Below the pieces are notes generated by a model. That model was not told the origin of the DNA and did no database searches. It saw only the letters and a program-made list of their open reading frames with translations. From positions 1 to 51,903 of the forward strand of contig JAFUEV010000044.1 in NCBI GenBank assembly GCA_017470245.1: a DNA stretch of 51,903 nucleotides, read 5' to 3'. The DNA comes from a bacterium. GTDB lineage: Bacteria > Cyanobacteriota > Vampirovibrionia > Gastranaerophilales > Gastranaerophilaceae. This document shows, one piece after another, positions 24,816 to 33,837 of the stretch. The translations under genes and the position numbers were made by a program. The first letter of the stretch is position 1; each line of letters opens with the position of its first letter.

Positions 24816-25819
24816 TGGAAGAATATACAAGCTGCCACTGGTTACAACATGGATTGAGTTTTGAAAATGATCATATTGAAATGTGTTGTTTATGTTGTCA
24901 TAAAGGCGGCGGTAAACTTCATATTAAAGAAAACTATAACGGAAAAGGTTTGGATTGGGATGATATATTTGCCTTAAAGGATAAATATATAGACGATAAT
25001 AAAAATGGTATTATTGACCCAAGATGTGAAGGTTGTTTTAATCTTGTACACAGATATTGGCAAAATGATGAAGAACATTTTATAAATTATATTCATTTTA
25101 ATCATTGGACTCATTGTAATTGTGATTGCATATATTGTTATACTTCGTGGGATAAAGTTAATTTTCAAAAACGTCCTCACTATAAAGTGTTTCCTATGAT
25201 AAAAGAACTTTTTAAACGAAAATTATTCAGAGATGGTGGTGAAGTAACTTTTGCCGGAGGTGAACCTACCATATTAAATGAATTTGAAGATTTGACTAAC
25301 TTCCTTGTAAAACAAAAGGAAGTAAAGAGAATAACCGTACATTCATCAGGTATTAAATATTCAAAGGCTATAGAAAACGGTATTAAAGCAGGTAAATTAT
25401 CTGTTTGCTTATCTCCTGACTCAGGAACCAGAGAAACATATAAAAAAGTAAAACGTGTTGATAAATTTAATAAAGTTTGGGAAAATATTGCAAAATATGC
25501 TTCAACCAAACTTGTTCAGGAACCGCAAAATCCTTATTATACTAAAGTGGAAACAAAATTTATTTTAATTCCGGAGGTTAATACAACAAAAAATGAAATT
25601 GATAACTGGTTGGAATTGAGTATAAAGGCAGGAATTAAGTCTATTGTTATAGATGTAGAAGATGTCTATTGTAAGAAAATTCTGGCAGAAGATAAAGAAA
25701 TGCCTGATTATTTAGTTGAATTGAGTAAGTATATCGTTCAAAGAGCTAAAGAACTTAATTTGAATTTAGTTCAATATAATAATTTTTGTTACTTGACAAC
25801 TAAGTATTGTATAGAATAG
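24815..25819 (+). CDS. Radical SAM protein with N-terminal SPASM-like cysteines (paralogue 6)
   Basis: 334 residues. N-terminal SCHWLQHGLSF, then CCLCCHKGGG, which has the most cysteines of the six, and CEGC. The cluster motif CNCDCIYC and SAM motif FAGGEPT are intact. LSPDSGTRETYKKVKRV replaces the usual SxDSG. The C-terminus diverges (LNLVQYNNFCYLTTKYC) from the LYERA pattern of the siblings. It is translationally coupled to paralogue 5 and followed after 11 bases by the GT2 gene, so the three probably form one transcript. Confidence 0.85.
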   Translation: MEEYTSCHWLQHGLSFENDHIEMCCLCCHKGGGKLHIKENYNGKGLDWDDIFALKDKYIDDNKNGIIDPRCEGCFNLVHRYWQNDEEHFINYIHFNHWTHCNCDCIYCYTSWDKVNFQKRPHYKVFPMIKELFKRKLFRDGGEVTFAGGEPTILNEFEDLTNFLVKQKEVKRITVHSSGIKYSKAIENGIKAGKLSVCLSPDSGTRETYKKVKRVDKFNKVWENIAKYASTKLVQEPQNPYYTKVETKFILIPEVNTTKNEIDNWLELSIKAGIKSIVIDVEDVYCKKILAEDKEMPDYLVELSKYIVQRAKELNLNLVQYNNFCYLTTKYCIE

Positions 25820-25830
25820 AGGGTTAGTAT

Positions 25831-26886
25831 ATGCCATTAGTTTCAATAATATTACCTATTTATAATGCAGAAGAATATTTGGATATTTGTTTGCGTTCAT
25901 TAATAAATCAAACATATAAAAATTTTGAAGTACTGTGTATTGATGACGGATCTTTTGATTCTTCATTAAAAATATTAAATGATTATTCTGCAAAAGATTC
26001 AAGAATAAAAGTTTTTTCACAAAAAAATTCAGGACCTGCTGCAGCAAGAAATTTAGGTATAAAAAATACAGCAGGTAAATATTTAATGTTTTGTGATAGC
26101 GATGATTGGTATGAACCAAACATGGTAGAAGAAATGGTTAATGCTATAGAAAAATATGATACTGATATTGTTATGTGTGACTGCAATATACATCGTAACG
26201 GCGAAATAATTAATGATAATAGTATAAGATATCACAAATTAAAATTAATAGGTGATTGTGAAATTTCGACTGATAATATTGCTTATATAAATCGTGTGCT
26301 TTGGAATAAAATATTTAGGAAAGATATCATTGAAAATAATAAATTATCTTATCCAATTAAATATGAATACGATGATTGTGTTTTTATTTGTATGTATTTG
26401 TCAGTTGTAAAAAAATATTTTGGTTTGGATAAAACATTATATAATTATCGTTTAGGGAATCCCAATTCTATTATGGGTAAACTTAGAAGTGGCAAAAATA
26501 TTAATCATGAATATGATTTTTGTTTTGCATTTCAGCATTTAATTGATTTCTATATCAAGTCAAAATTCGTTGATGAAAATATAAAACAGTATTTTATAAA
26601 TTTTATATATAGATGTATAAAATATTTTTATTCGTTGTTAACTCCTGAAAAGAAAAGTAATGCATATATAATTATAATTGATTTTGTCAAAAAGAATGTA
26701 AGTTTTCTAAAAAACGACAACTTTATTTCTGTATTAAATTGTAAATCCTGTAAAGAATTAAATTATGTTTTTAATTTGCCGATTGATTATACCTTATCTC
26801 AAAAGTTTTTTTCAGTATTCAAAATAAAAAATCGTATAATTATACATTTCCTTGGTTTAAAACTTACTGTGAAATATAAAGATTAA
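25831..26886 (+). CDS. Family 2 glycosyltransferase
   Basis: 351 residues. The GT-A start SIILPIYNAEEYLDICLRSLINQTYKNFEVLCIDDGS, the SGPAAARNLGI stretch and the DxD-type MFCDSDDWYEPNM identify GT2. The C-terminal 130 residues are divergent with no transmembrane helix, so it probably works on the inner face of the membrane with a nucleotide-sugar donor. A GAGGG ribosome site lies in the short gap after paralogue 6. It ends at a bidirectional terminator. Donor and acceptor cannot be told from sequence. Confidence 0.9.
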   Translation: MPLVSIILPIYNAEEYLDICLRSLINQTYKNFEVLCIDDGSFDSSLKILNDYSAKDSRIKVFSQKNSGPAAARNLGIKNTAGKYLMFCDSDDWYEPNMVEEMVNAIEKYDTDIVMCDCNIHRNGEIINDNSIRYHKLKLIGDCEISTDNIAYINRVLWNKIFRKDIIENNKLSYPIKYEYDDCVFICMYLSVVKKYFGLDKTLYNYRLGNPNSIMGKLRSGKNINHEYDFCFAFQHLIDFYIKSKFVDENIKQYFINFIYRCIKYFYSLLTPEKKSNAYIIIIDFVKKNVSFLKNDNFISVLNCKSCKELNYVFNLPIDYTLSQKFFSVFKIKNRIIIHFLGLKLTVKYKD

Positions 26887-26910
26887 AAAGCCCGATAACT
26901 CGGGCTTTTA
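26886..26910. terminator. Bidirectional intrinsic terminator
   Basis: AAAAGCCCG (26886-26894) and CGGGCTTTT (26901-26909) with a six-base loop, flanked by A and T runs on both sides. It serves the GT2 gene and the convergent Bax-inhibitor-like gene. Confidence 0.9.
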
Positions 26911-26916
26911 ATAATT

Positions 26917-27675
26917 CTATCTTCTTGAAAATCTTGATACTAATCTTAGAATTTCAATGTATAACCATATAATTGTTACCATAAGTGCAAATGCCCCGTA
27001 CCATTCACAGGATTTAGAATAATAATTTTTTTCGCCTTGTTCAATATAGTCAAAATCCAAAATTAAATTTAATGATGCAAATATTACAATAATAATGTTT
27101 AGTAGAATTGTTAACGGGTGAAAATATCCTGCATTTGTTGGGTCAAAATAAGGAATACTTACATGGAAAAAAAACATTAATATAAATGATATTATATAGT
27201 ATAAAAATATAGTTGTCGTTCCAATAAATAATGTGCTTTTAAACTTTTCAGTTGCTCTTATAATTCTAAATTTAAATAACATTGCCATTACTAATATAAC
27301 TAGTAGTGTTAAGATAATAGCTTGTGATACAACCCCGTTAAATTGTTTTTCCATTGAACAAGAGAATGCACCTGTCCATGCTCCTTGTATAAATGTAAAA
27401 AGTGTTCCTAAATATGGAGTTGTTCCTTTTTTCCATGCTATTATTGCACCTATAACCAATAACGGTATAAATGCCAAATGTGCTATAAAATTTAAAAAAT
27501 CGTAATTTCCTAATGAATATTGATATATTGATATTGCTGCTCCGGTGAGTGATACAAAAAAGAAATATAATAATTTATTCATAGCGCCTGAAACAGTCAT
27601 TGGTTTTTCTAAGCTTATAAAGTTATTTCCATCTTTTAAAATGTTATCATTTAGCATTGGATTTGTTGTTTTCAT
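26917..27675 (-). CDS. Bax inhibitor-1/YccA-family membrane protein
   Basis: 252 residues with seven predicted membrane helices after a 35-residue polar start containing PMTVSGAMNKLLYF. The hallmark C-terminal stretch EWYGAFALMVTIIWLYIEILRLVSRF matches the YccA-like branch (DUF-type long Bax inhibitor proteins). Members are proton-sensitive calcium-leak or channel-like proteins, or FtsH modulators in the case of YccA. The exact role is unknown. The gene has an AAGGAG ribosome site and stands alone. Confidence 0.9.
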   Translation of the reverse strand: MKTTNPMLNDNILKDGNNFISLEKPMTVSGAMNKLLYFFFVSLTGAAISIYQYSLGNYDFLNFIAHLAFIPLLVIGAIIAWKKGTTPYLGTLFTFIQGAWTGAFSCSMEKQFNGVVSQAIILTLLVILVMAMLFKFRIIRATEKFKSTLFIGTTTIFLYYIISFILMFFFHVSIPYFDPTNAGYFHPLTILLNIIIVIFASLNLILDFDYIEQGEKNYYSKSCEWYGAFALMVTIIWLYIEILRLVSRFSRR

Positions 27676-27734
27676 TTTAATCTCCTTTTATCCAAAATAA
27701 TTATAACATATATTTATATTTAATCCTTGCAGAA

Positions 27735-27763
27735 TTGCAGCAAAAAATTTTTTATTCTATAAT
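27735..27763 (+). promoter_or_regulatory. SRP RNA promoter
   Basis: TTGCAG (27735-27740), exactly 17 bases, TATAAT (27758-27763). The RNA's first paired base (27770) lies seven bases downstream, which fixes the likely start point. Confidence 0.8.
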
Positions 27764-27769
27764 ATTATA

Positions 27770-28028
27770 GCCGTGCTCCACGGGGACTTTGCGGATCTCT
27801 TGACTCGAACGCATAGCGGGGTGCAGAGCCTACTGTGAGGGGTGAGTAAAATCGGCGGATTGTACATTAATTGTTGATAATATCTTTAGTTATGGCGAAG
27901 ACCTTTGAACCGTGTCAGGGTGGGAACACAGCAGCACTAAAAAGTAATCTTCGGGTGTAGTTAAGGTGAAAGGAGATTTTTGTATTTGAAACTTTTTTTA
28001 CTCAAATCGATAGGTAGTGGCACGGCAT
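27770..28028 (+). ncRNA. ffs: Signal recognition particle RNA, large bacterial type
   Basis: About 259 nt. The SRP54-binding tip is clear: TGTCAGG, then GTG-GGAA-CAC (tetraloop at 27923-27926), then AGCAGCA. The ends pair as GCCGTGC (27770-27776) with GCACGGC (28020-28026), defining a long closing helix. The length leaves room for an Alu-like 5' domain as in Bacillus-type SRP RNA, unlike the 114-nt 4.5S RNA. A consensus promoter precedes it and a terminator follows. It pairs with Ffh for co-translational membrane targeting. Confidence 0.88.
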
Positions 28029-28030
28029 AA

Positions 28031-28062
28031 AAGAGGGTTTTAATTATGAGCCCTCTTTTTTT
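28031..28062. terminator. Terminator of SRP RNA, shared with convergent TPR gene
   Basis: AAGAGGG (28031-28037) pairs with CCCTCTT (28051-28057), followed by seven T. The loop contains the stop codon of the minus-strand gene at 28044. Confidence 0.85.
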
Positions 28063-28994
28063 ATCTCAGGTTTTTTATCCAGAGCTTCAACTTCTTCTTT
28101 TAATTTTTCAATATCACCTGTAAATGTAATACTCTTAGACAATGCCATTTTCAAATACTTAGCGTAATTTATTTTGCTTTTCATTTGTTGATATATTTGT
28201 GCCAATAAATAGTACAAATCTGCTTGGTCAGGAAGTACTTGCAATGCTTGTCTTAATATTCTTTCTGCTGGTGCAAATTTCTTACCTTTTGCAAATAACT
28301 TAACAATCATTTTTATGGCATCAATATCTTTATCATTTGTTTTAATTGTTTTTTCCAAATATATTATAGCTTTATCTTCTTCTCCTTTTTCCAAGTATAT
28401 TGATGCTAAGTTATAATACACCCAACTATATTCTTTATTCTCTGATATTATTTCATTATATAGTTTTATAGCTGTATCAGTTTCGCCTATTTCTTTATAT
28501 TCATAAGCCAGATAGAATTTTGCAATTAAATCTGTTTTATCAAGCTCTAATGCTTTTGAGAAGTATTTTATAGCATCTTCGTGCTTTTTTAATCTTGTAC
28601 AAGATTCACCAAGATGGAAATATGCATTTTCATCTTCTCTATCTTTTTGAATAACTTTTAGCAGCAGTTCTTCAGCTCTTTCATAATCTTCTGCTTTTAT
28701 AGAAGCTATGGAAAGATTAAACATTATGTCTGTATTTTCAGGTTCTAATGAAAGTGCTTTCTCATAGGCAACAATAGAATCTTCTGCCATTTTTAATTTT
28801 TCAAGAATTATTCCAATATTGTAGTACACTTTAGCATTATTGGGTTGAACTGATTTGAGAAACATAAAATTCTTTAGAGCTTCTTGGTTCTCTCCTATAT
28901 CTGACAATGCAATAGCATATTGTTCAACTGCATCATAGTCTTGAGGATTTTCTTTAATTCTGTTTTGCAGCTCTATAATTTTCTCTTCATCCAT
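28044..28994 (-). CDS. TPR-repeat protein
   Basis: 316 residues made of about eight tetratricopeptide repeats (for example AKVYYNIGIILEKLKMAEDSIVAYEKALSLEP-like units at 34-residue spacing) and a charged Lys/Glu tail. No signal peptide or catalytic domain. TPR solenoids scaffold protein complexes. It is the last gene of the operon that begins with the Gfo/Idh oxidoreductase, nine bases after nnrD, so the partner may be one of these enzymes, but nothing in the sequence says which. Confidence 0.9.
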   Translation of the reverse strand: MDEEKIIELQNRIKENPQDYDAVEQYAIALSDIGENQEALKNFMFLKSVQPNNAKVYYNIGIILEKLKMAEDSIVAYEKALSLEPENTDIMFNLSIASIKAEDYERAEELLLKVIQKDREDENAYFHLGESCTRLKKHEDAIKYFSKALELDKTDLIAKFYLAYEYKEIGETDTAIKLYNEIISENKEYSWVYYNLASIYLEKGEEDKAIIYLEKTIKTNDKDIDAIKMIVKLFAKGKKFAPAERILRQALQVLPDQADLYYLLAQIYQQMKSKINYAKYLKMALSKSITFTGDIEKLKEEVEALDKKPEIKKEGS

Positions 28995-29003
28995 TAATAA
29001 TTC

Positions 29004-29873
29004 TTATGCCTCCGACATAACTTCCGAAATAGCAAACGGTAAATATGTTATGATATCAGATGCCATTACTGCATATTTAGTTAAATCATTTGCTGCAATA
29101 TCGCCTGATAAACCGTGCAAATATGTTCCCATTATAGCAGCTTCCAATGTGTTTGCTCTTTGTGCCAATAAGCCTGCAATTATACCTGTTAAAACATCAC
29201 CTGTTCCTGCTTTTGCGAGTGCAGATGAACCTGATTTATTAATATAAATTTTTTGTCCGTCTGTAACGAGAGTTTTGTGTCCTTTTAATACAGTTATGCA
29301 TTCATAAGTTTGAGATGTAATTCTGGCATATTTTTCTCTGTTATTAATAATTTCATCAACAGAAACATTTAATAATCTTGATAGTTCCATTGGATGCGGG
29401 GTTATAATTGTATTCTTTAGTGAAACTTCACCTTTATGGTTTGCAAGAATGTTAATGCCGTCAGCATCTATAACAACTTTTTGTGCGATACTTAATTTAT
29501 TAAGTAATCCAAACATAAAATGTTTTGTGTCATCGTGCGTAGATATACCGCAACCTATTGATATTACATTGTAATTTTGCAATTCTTTAATATTGTTGTC
29601 AGCAGATATTGCTCCTTCTGAATTTGTTTTTAGATAGATATAGGTTGGTTCGGGTGCTTTTGCAGCAATTATTGGTACTATATAATCAGGACAGGCAAGT
29701 GTTACAAGACCTGCTCCAACTTTCAATGCTGCCATTGTTGAAAGATAGGCTGCTCCTATATAATTCTTTGAACCTGCAATATTTAAAATCCTACCGAATG
29801 TTGATTTATTAGAATCTTCTGTTCTTCTTGGCAACATTCCGTGTATAAATTTATTATCAATATATTCAACCAT
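29004..29873 (-). CDS. nnrD: ADP-dependent NAD(P)H-hydrate dehydratase
   Basis: 289 residues, matching the stand-alone C-terminal half of YjeF (ribokinase-like fold). GRILNIAGSKNYIGAAYLSTMAALKVGAGLVTLA, VIDADGINILA, IITPHPMELSRLL and the signature SALAKAGTGDVLTGIIAGLLAQ are all seen. It repairs hydrated NAD(P)H by dehydrating the S epimer with ADP. The NnrE epimerase domain, often fused at the N-terminus, is absent here. It overlaps trmL by eight bases. Confidence 0.94.
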   Translation of the reverse strand: MVEYIDNKFIHGMLPRRTEDSNKSTFGRILNIAGSKNYIGAAYLSTMAALKVGAGLVTLACPDYIVPIIAAKAPEPTYIYLKTNSEGAISADNNIKELQNYNVISIGCGISTHDDTKHFMFGLLNKLSIAQKVVIDADGINILANHKGEVSLKNTIITPHPMELSRLLNVSVDEIINNREKYARITSQTYECITVLKGHKTLVTDGQKIYINKSGSSALAKAGTGDVLTGIIAGLLAQRANTLEAAIMGTYLHGLSGDIAANDLTKYAVMASDIITYLPFAISEVMSEA

Positions 29874-30327
29874 TTTGTCTTATCGCCTCATATAGTACAA
29901 TTGCAACTGAGTTAGAAAGATTTAAACTTCTTTGTCCTTCTACCATTGGAATAGTAATTGAATTATCTTTATTCTCATTTAATATTTTTTCCGGTATTCC
30001 CCTTGTTTCAGGTCCAAACATCAAAAAATCGTTTTCTTTAAATTTTACATCAGTATATAAGTTTTTAGATTTTGTTGTTAAGTAGTAGAATGTTGATTCA
30101 GGATAATCTTTTTTTAATTCATCCAAAGAATCATACTTTATTATTTCCACACTATCCCAGTAATCTAAACCTGCTCGTTTAACATATTTATCTGTCAGAG
30201 AAAATCCAAGTTTTCCAACCAAATATAATCTGGCTCCGGAACAAGCACATAGTCGTGCAATATTCCCCGTGTTTTGAGGAATTTCCGGCTCATATAGAAC
30301 AATATTAAACTTCTTTATTGTCATCAT
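29866..30327 (-). CDS. trmL: tRNA (cytidine/uridine-34-2'-O)-methyltransferase
   Basis: 153 residues, SPOUT fold. NIVLYEPEIPQNTGNIARLCACSGARLYLVGKLGFSL is the family start. FGPETRGIPEKIL and IPMVEGQRSLNLSNSVAIVLYEAIRQ form the trefoil-knot SAM site. It methylates the wobble-position ribose of tRNA-Leu isoacceptors in known cases. Its ATG lies 23 bases inside the end of the phosphatidyltransferase gene; two tandem ATGs leave a one-residue ambiguity. Confidence 0.95.
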   Translation of the reverse strand: MMTIKKFNIVLYEPEIPQNTGNIARLCACSGARLYLVGKLGFSLTDKYVKRAGLDYWDSVEIIKYDSLDELKKDYPESTFYYLTTKSKNLYTDVKFKENDFLMFGPETRGIPEKILNENKDNSITIPMVEGQRSLNLSNSVAIVLYEAIRQNG

Positions 30328-30955
30328 TATTTATAAATCTTTTACTTTCTATTAAAACAGGAATGCCCCTTATTACACACATTGCAACGGTTATGTATAC
30401 AAGAATGTCTGCTGTTAGCACTAAATTTTGTTTGTATGCTTCATAATATGTATACTGATTAACTGTAAGTACATTTAAAAATTCCATATTAGGTATGTGA
30501 GCTATAATAACCATTAAAAAGGCGAGCGTTTTAGCAACGCCGTATAGTGCACGTGAAAATCTTGAAGCAGTTAAAAAGTGGAAAAATTTATTTTGCATCA
30601 TTGTCGAACTTCCAAATGCAGTATAACCTTTAGATAGTGCGATACTTCTCATTCCGTCAGTTAAAATACCTCTTACAACAACTACCATTGGAACCCAAGC
30701 ACCAACCCAACCAATTATTGCGAATGCAATCCAGTATAAATTTTCTACTACTCTGTCACCAAGAATATCAAATACTGAACCGAATTTTGAACTTTCACCG
30801 AGCGCTCTTGCAGCAACACCATCTAATCCGTCTAATATTATTACGAATAATGTTATAAAAATTGATGATAATACTAAATCAGGTCTGCCAGAGAAGATAA
30901 ATTCAATTGCAAGTATGCATAATATCATTCTTAAAATTGTTAATAAATTAGCCAT
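30305..30955 (-). CDS. CDP-alcohol phosphatidyltransferase
   Basis: 216 residues with about six membrane helices. The complete catalytic signature DGLDGVAARALGESSKFGSVFDILGD (D-x2-DG-x2-AR-x8-G-x3-D-x3-D) lies in the first third; the metal-binding aspartates are all present. It makes a phospholipid from a CDP-diacylglycerol donor. Phosphatidylglycerophosphate synthase (PgsA) is the commonest function, but the sequence does not separate PgsA from other alcohol acceptors. It sits 17 bases downstream of the Gfo/Idh gene in the same operon. Confidence 0.88.
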   Translation of the reverse strand: MANLLTILRMILCILAIEFIFSGRPDLVLSSIFITLFVIILDGLDGVAARALGESSKFGSVFDILGDRVVENLYWIAFAIIGWVGAWVPMVVVVRGILTDGMRSIALSKGYTAFGSSTMMQNKFFHFLTASRFSRALYGVAKTLAFLMVIIAHIPNMEFLNVLTVNQYTYYEAYKQNLVLTADILVYITVAMCVIRGIPVLIESKRFINNDDNKEV

Positions 30956-30972
30956 TTTTTCTCCGATACTAA

Positions 30973-31971
30973 CTATTTCTTACTTCTTGATAATGCAAAG
31001 TTAACGGAATCTAATGCTTTAACTTTTTCTCCAAGCATTATTTTTTCTGCTTCTTCCAAAACTTTTACAACGTTAAAACCGTTATGACCATCACTTCTTG
31101 CAGGTTTACCTTGTTCTATACAATTTAAGAAGTGTTGACATTCCAGTTTTAAAGGTTCTATTTCAATGTAGTCTAAAACTTCTGTTTTAGATACTTTTGG
31201 TGATGAACTTTCAAATATTTGCAGTTTGTTTTCTGCTACGGTGTCATCGAAAATTGCAGTTGCTTTTGTTCCTCTTACTAGTAAATTTACTCTTTTTTGA
31301 GGGTGTATCCAACTGTCTGAAATATGAGCAATAATATTGCCTTCGTATTCTATCGTTACATGTGTAACATCCATAATATCATTGTTATCAGATGAAGCAC
31401 CTACTGCACTTATAACTCTGACAGGTTCTTTACCGAGAATGTAACTTGTCATAGATACATCATGCGGAGCTAAATCCCACATAACACTTCTGTCGTTTTT
31501 AAAATGATTGATGTTTAGTCTGTCGCTTTGTACGTATCTTACTTCACCGAGTGCACCTTCATCAATTAACATTTTTAATCTGTTTACGGCAGGATGGTAC
31601 ATTAATAAATGTCCTACCATTAAAATCATATTGTTTTTATTTGCTAAATCGTCTAATGCTTTTGCTTCTGCTGCTACTGTTGAAATTGGTTTTTCAACAT
31701 ATACGTGTTTCCCTGATTCTATTGCTTTTTTTACTATTTTGTAATGTGTATGGCTTGGTGTAACAACTGCAACAGCTTCTATCTCAGGATTTTCAAATAT
31801 TTCATTTGAATCTGCAATTATATTTACATCAGGATATTGTTCTTTAAGTCTATTTCTGTTTTCTTCATCCAAATCACAAACGGTATGCAGAGCGTTTAGG
31901 TTGTAAAAGTTTCTTACAACATTTTTTCCCCAAATTCCGCAACCTATTACAGCTACATTATGAGATTTCAT
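30973..31971 (-). CDS. Gfo/Idh/MocA-family oxidoreductase
   Basis: 332 residues from the ATG at 31971, chosen because GGAG lies seven bases before it; the ATG six codons upstream contains that GGAG within its coding sequence. NAD-binding VAVIGCGIWGKNVVRNF, AVVTPSHTHYKIVKKAIESGKHVYVEKPIS with the catalytic Lys, and WDLAPHDVSMTSYILG are present. Such enzymes oxidise sugar hydroxyls, often in nucleotide-sugar synthesis (WlbA/WbpB type). The substrate is not determinable. First gene of the operon running to 28044, behind a good promoter. Confidence 0.9.
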   Translation of the reverse strand: MKSHNVAVIGCGIWGKNVVRNFYNLNALHTVCDLDEENRNRLKEQYPDVNIIADSNEIFENPEIEAVAVVTPSHTHYKIVKKAIESGKHVYVEKPISTVAAEAKALDDLANKNNMILMVGHLLMYHPAVNRLKMLIDEGALGEVRYVQSDRLNINHFKNDRSVMWDLAPHDVSMTSYILGKEPVRVISAVGASSDNNDIMDVTHVTIEYEGNIIAHISDSWIHPQKRVNLLVRGTKATAIFDDTVAENKLQIFESSSPKVSKTEVLDYIEIEPLKLECQHFLNCIEQGKPARSDGHNGFNVVKVLEEAEKIMLGEKVKALDSVNFALSRSKK

Positions 31972-32025
31972 ATCTTTTCTCCAAATCATATTTTTACATG
32001 TTATTAATTATAAATTATCAATATT

Positions 32026-32054
32026 ATTGTAGAAAAGAACAAATAAAAGGTCAA
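32026..32054 (-). promoter_or_regulatory. Promoter of the Gfo/Idh-pgs-trmL-nnrD-TPR operon
   Basis: On the minus strand TTGACC (32054-32049), 17 bases, TACAAT (32031-32026). The leader to the start at 31971 is about 48 nt. This is the closest match to consensus for a protein operon in the window. Confidence 0.7.
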
Positions 32055-32194
32055 ATTAAATATTTATAAAGGAAGTTTCAGGTATAATATTATTTAATCT
32101 TAGATAGCTATATTCAATCTTACAGTTATACAACCTATTATTGCGAAAAATTTTTGATTCTGTATCTATCCAATTAATATTATTGGAATTTATT

Positions 32195-33745
32195 TTATAC
32201 GATTTGTATTCTGTTATCTTTTCTTACTTCCAGTGGTTTATTTATAGATTTGATATAATCTATCGTAACTTTATCTTTGTCGTATGAATATCTTTCAATA
32301 ATATCATTATCATTGCGTTTTAACATTGTAAGATTATCTCCGCCATTTACAAGAAATTCATCATAAACTGCGGTATAAGTTTTATTCGGATCCGGATTAT
32401 TTACATCTATGTTTTTTATTTGTCCTTGTTTGTTTTTATATGACATTTCAAGTAAATTACCTGCTTTATCAAGTTTATATGTTAATCCAGATACCTGCAT
32501 TAAGCCCGGTTTATGGTTTTTTGCAACAAACGATTGACCGCAGGCTTTTATAGCATCAACCAAATCTTTTTCATTGATTTTAACTTTAAACAGTTTATTA
32601 TTAAACGGGAAAATGCTCGTTATATCACGTTCTGTTATTGTTCCGTAATCAACACTTCCTCTGAAATTTGCCGAATTAATTAATACTATATCTGCATCGA
32701 GTGTATTTTTTACAGCATCTGCAACAAAGTCAGCCCAAGGGTTTTCTTCAAGATTTGTTTTGGGTAAAGTATCGACGTGTTTTAATTCACCTATAACAGG
32801 AGATTCACCGAGGATTGAGTCAATAGTTTTAGACATTATAAGGTTTGATGAGTAAATGTTAGTATCTAAAACGTTATTTTGTACGTATGAAATTTGTCCT
32901 TTATCATTAAACTCTAAATTTAAAATTCCGAAATGATTTCCGTCTCTGCCTGCCTGTGTTATTACTACGGGTTCTCCACTGGGTGAATATAACAGGTTTT
33001 CACCTTGTTTTATACCTTCGATTAAATCGTGTGAGTGACCGCCTAAAATTACGTCAATTCCGTTAACTTTTTGTGCTATTTCTTTTTCTACATTATTTCC
33101 TTCGTGTGATAAAAGAAATATTTTATTTATTCCTTGTTGTTGAAGTTGATTAACTTCGTCTTGAAGTTCTTTTATTGTTTGTTCTTTATCGTCAACGGTT
33201 ATTCCTTCTAAATTTTCTTGTTTTTTTAATCTTTGGTGAATATCTGAAGGTTGTACTCCAATTAAACCGTATCTCTCTCCGTTTTTACCCTCATGAATAG
33301 TTGAGCGCATAACTTTTCCTGCCAGGTCAGAACTTCCTTGCGGAAAATTCATATTCATGCCGAGAATTTTTGTTTTAGAGTCCTTTAAAAGTTTTCCGCA
33401 AATTGAGGCGGTTATATCAAATTCGTGATTGCCCGGAGCTTCTGCATCAATTCCTGCAATGTTCAAAAAACTTGCTGCTGCAATATTTCTTTTTTCATCA
33501 GAACCTATGAACGTGTCACCTGAACATAATTTTAAAATATCAGCACCGTTTTGTTCTGCTACTACTTCGGCGTGTTGTCCTGCTGAAACCAAACGCTGCA
33601 TTTTGGGAACTTGTCCATGCAGGTCATTTATATAAAATATGGATGTTTTTGTTGTTGATGTCGGTGATTTTAGTCCTGAATCAGGAAGTTTACCTGTGTT
33701 ATTTATTGTTCCGGCTGCAATGGGAGAAGAAACTTGTAAAGTCAT
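32195..33745 (-). CDS. 5'-nucleotidase/UshA-family metallophosphoesterase, apparently not exported
   Basis: 516 residues. The two-metal site is complete: FYINDLHGQ (Asp41, His43), LCSGDTF, PGNHEFD, LLSHEGNN and ILGGHSHD. The C-terminal substrate domain has VLINSANFRGSVDYGTITERDITSIFPFNN and AVYDEFLVNGGDN. The family removes phosphate from nucleotides or related esters and is normally periplasmic or cell-surface. Here the first 33 residues are polar and low in hydrophobicity (MTLQVSSPIAAGTINNTGK), with no signal peptide, as with other lineage-type N-termini in the window. It may be cytosolic or exported by a different route. Confidence 0.9.
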   Translation of the reverse strand: MTLQVSSPIAAGTINNTGKLPDSGLKSPTSTTKTSIFYINDLHGQVPKMQRLVSAGQHAEVVAEQNGADILKLCSGDTFIGSDEKRNIAAASFLNIAGIDAEAPGNHEFDITASICGKLLKDSKTKILGMNMNFPQGSSDLAGKVMRSTIHEGKNGERYGLIGVQPSDIHQRLKKQENLEGITVDDKEQTIKELQDEVNQLQQQGINKIFLLSHEGNNVEKEIAQKVNGIDVILGGHSHDLIEGIKQGENLLYSPSGEPVVITQAGRDGNHFGILNLEFNDKGQISYVQNNVLDTNIYSSNLIMSKTIDSILGESPVIGELKHVDTLPKTNLEENPWADFVADAVKNTLDADIVLINSANFRGSVDYGTITERDITSIFPFNNKLFKVKINEKDLVDAIKACGQSFVAKNHKPGLMQVSGLTYKLDKAGNLLEMSYKNKQGQIKNIDVNNPDPNKTYTAVYDEFLVNGGDNLTMLKRNDNDIIERYSYDKDKVTIDYIKSINKPLEVRKDNRIQIV

Positions 33746-33837
33746 GATTTTTTTCCATTTATGTGTACATGAATTGCAAAAACGAAAAAAGATTTTTTTG
33801 CTTACTATCCGGAAAAAAATTAATTTATTTTACAAAA

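Noticed and set aside
32169..32187. 6-bp inverted repeat after the 5'-nucleotidase gene as terminator
   Set aside because: The stem is short and AT-rich, and no T run follows on the minus strand.
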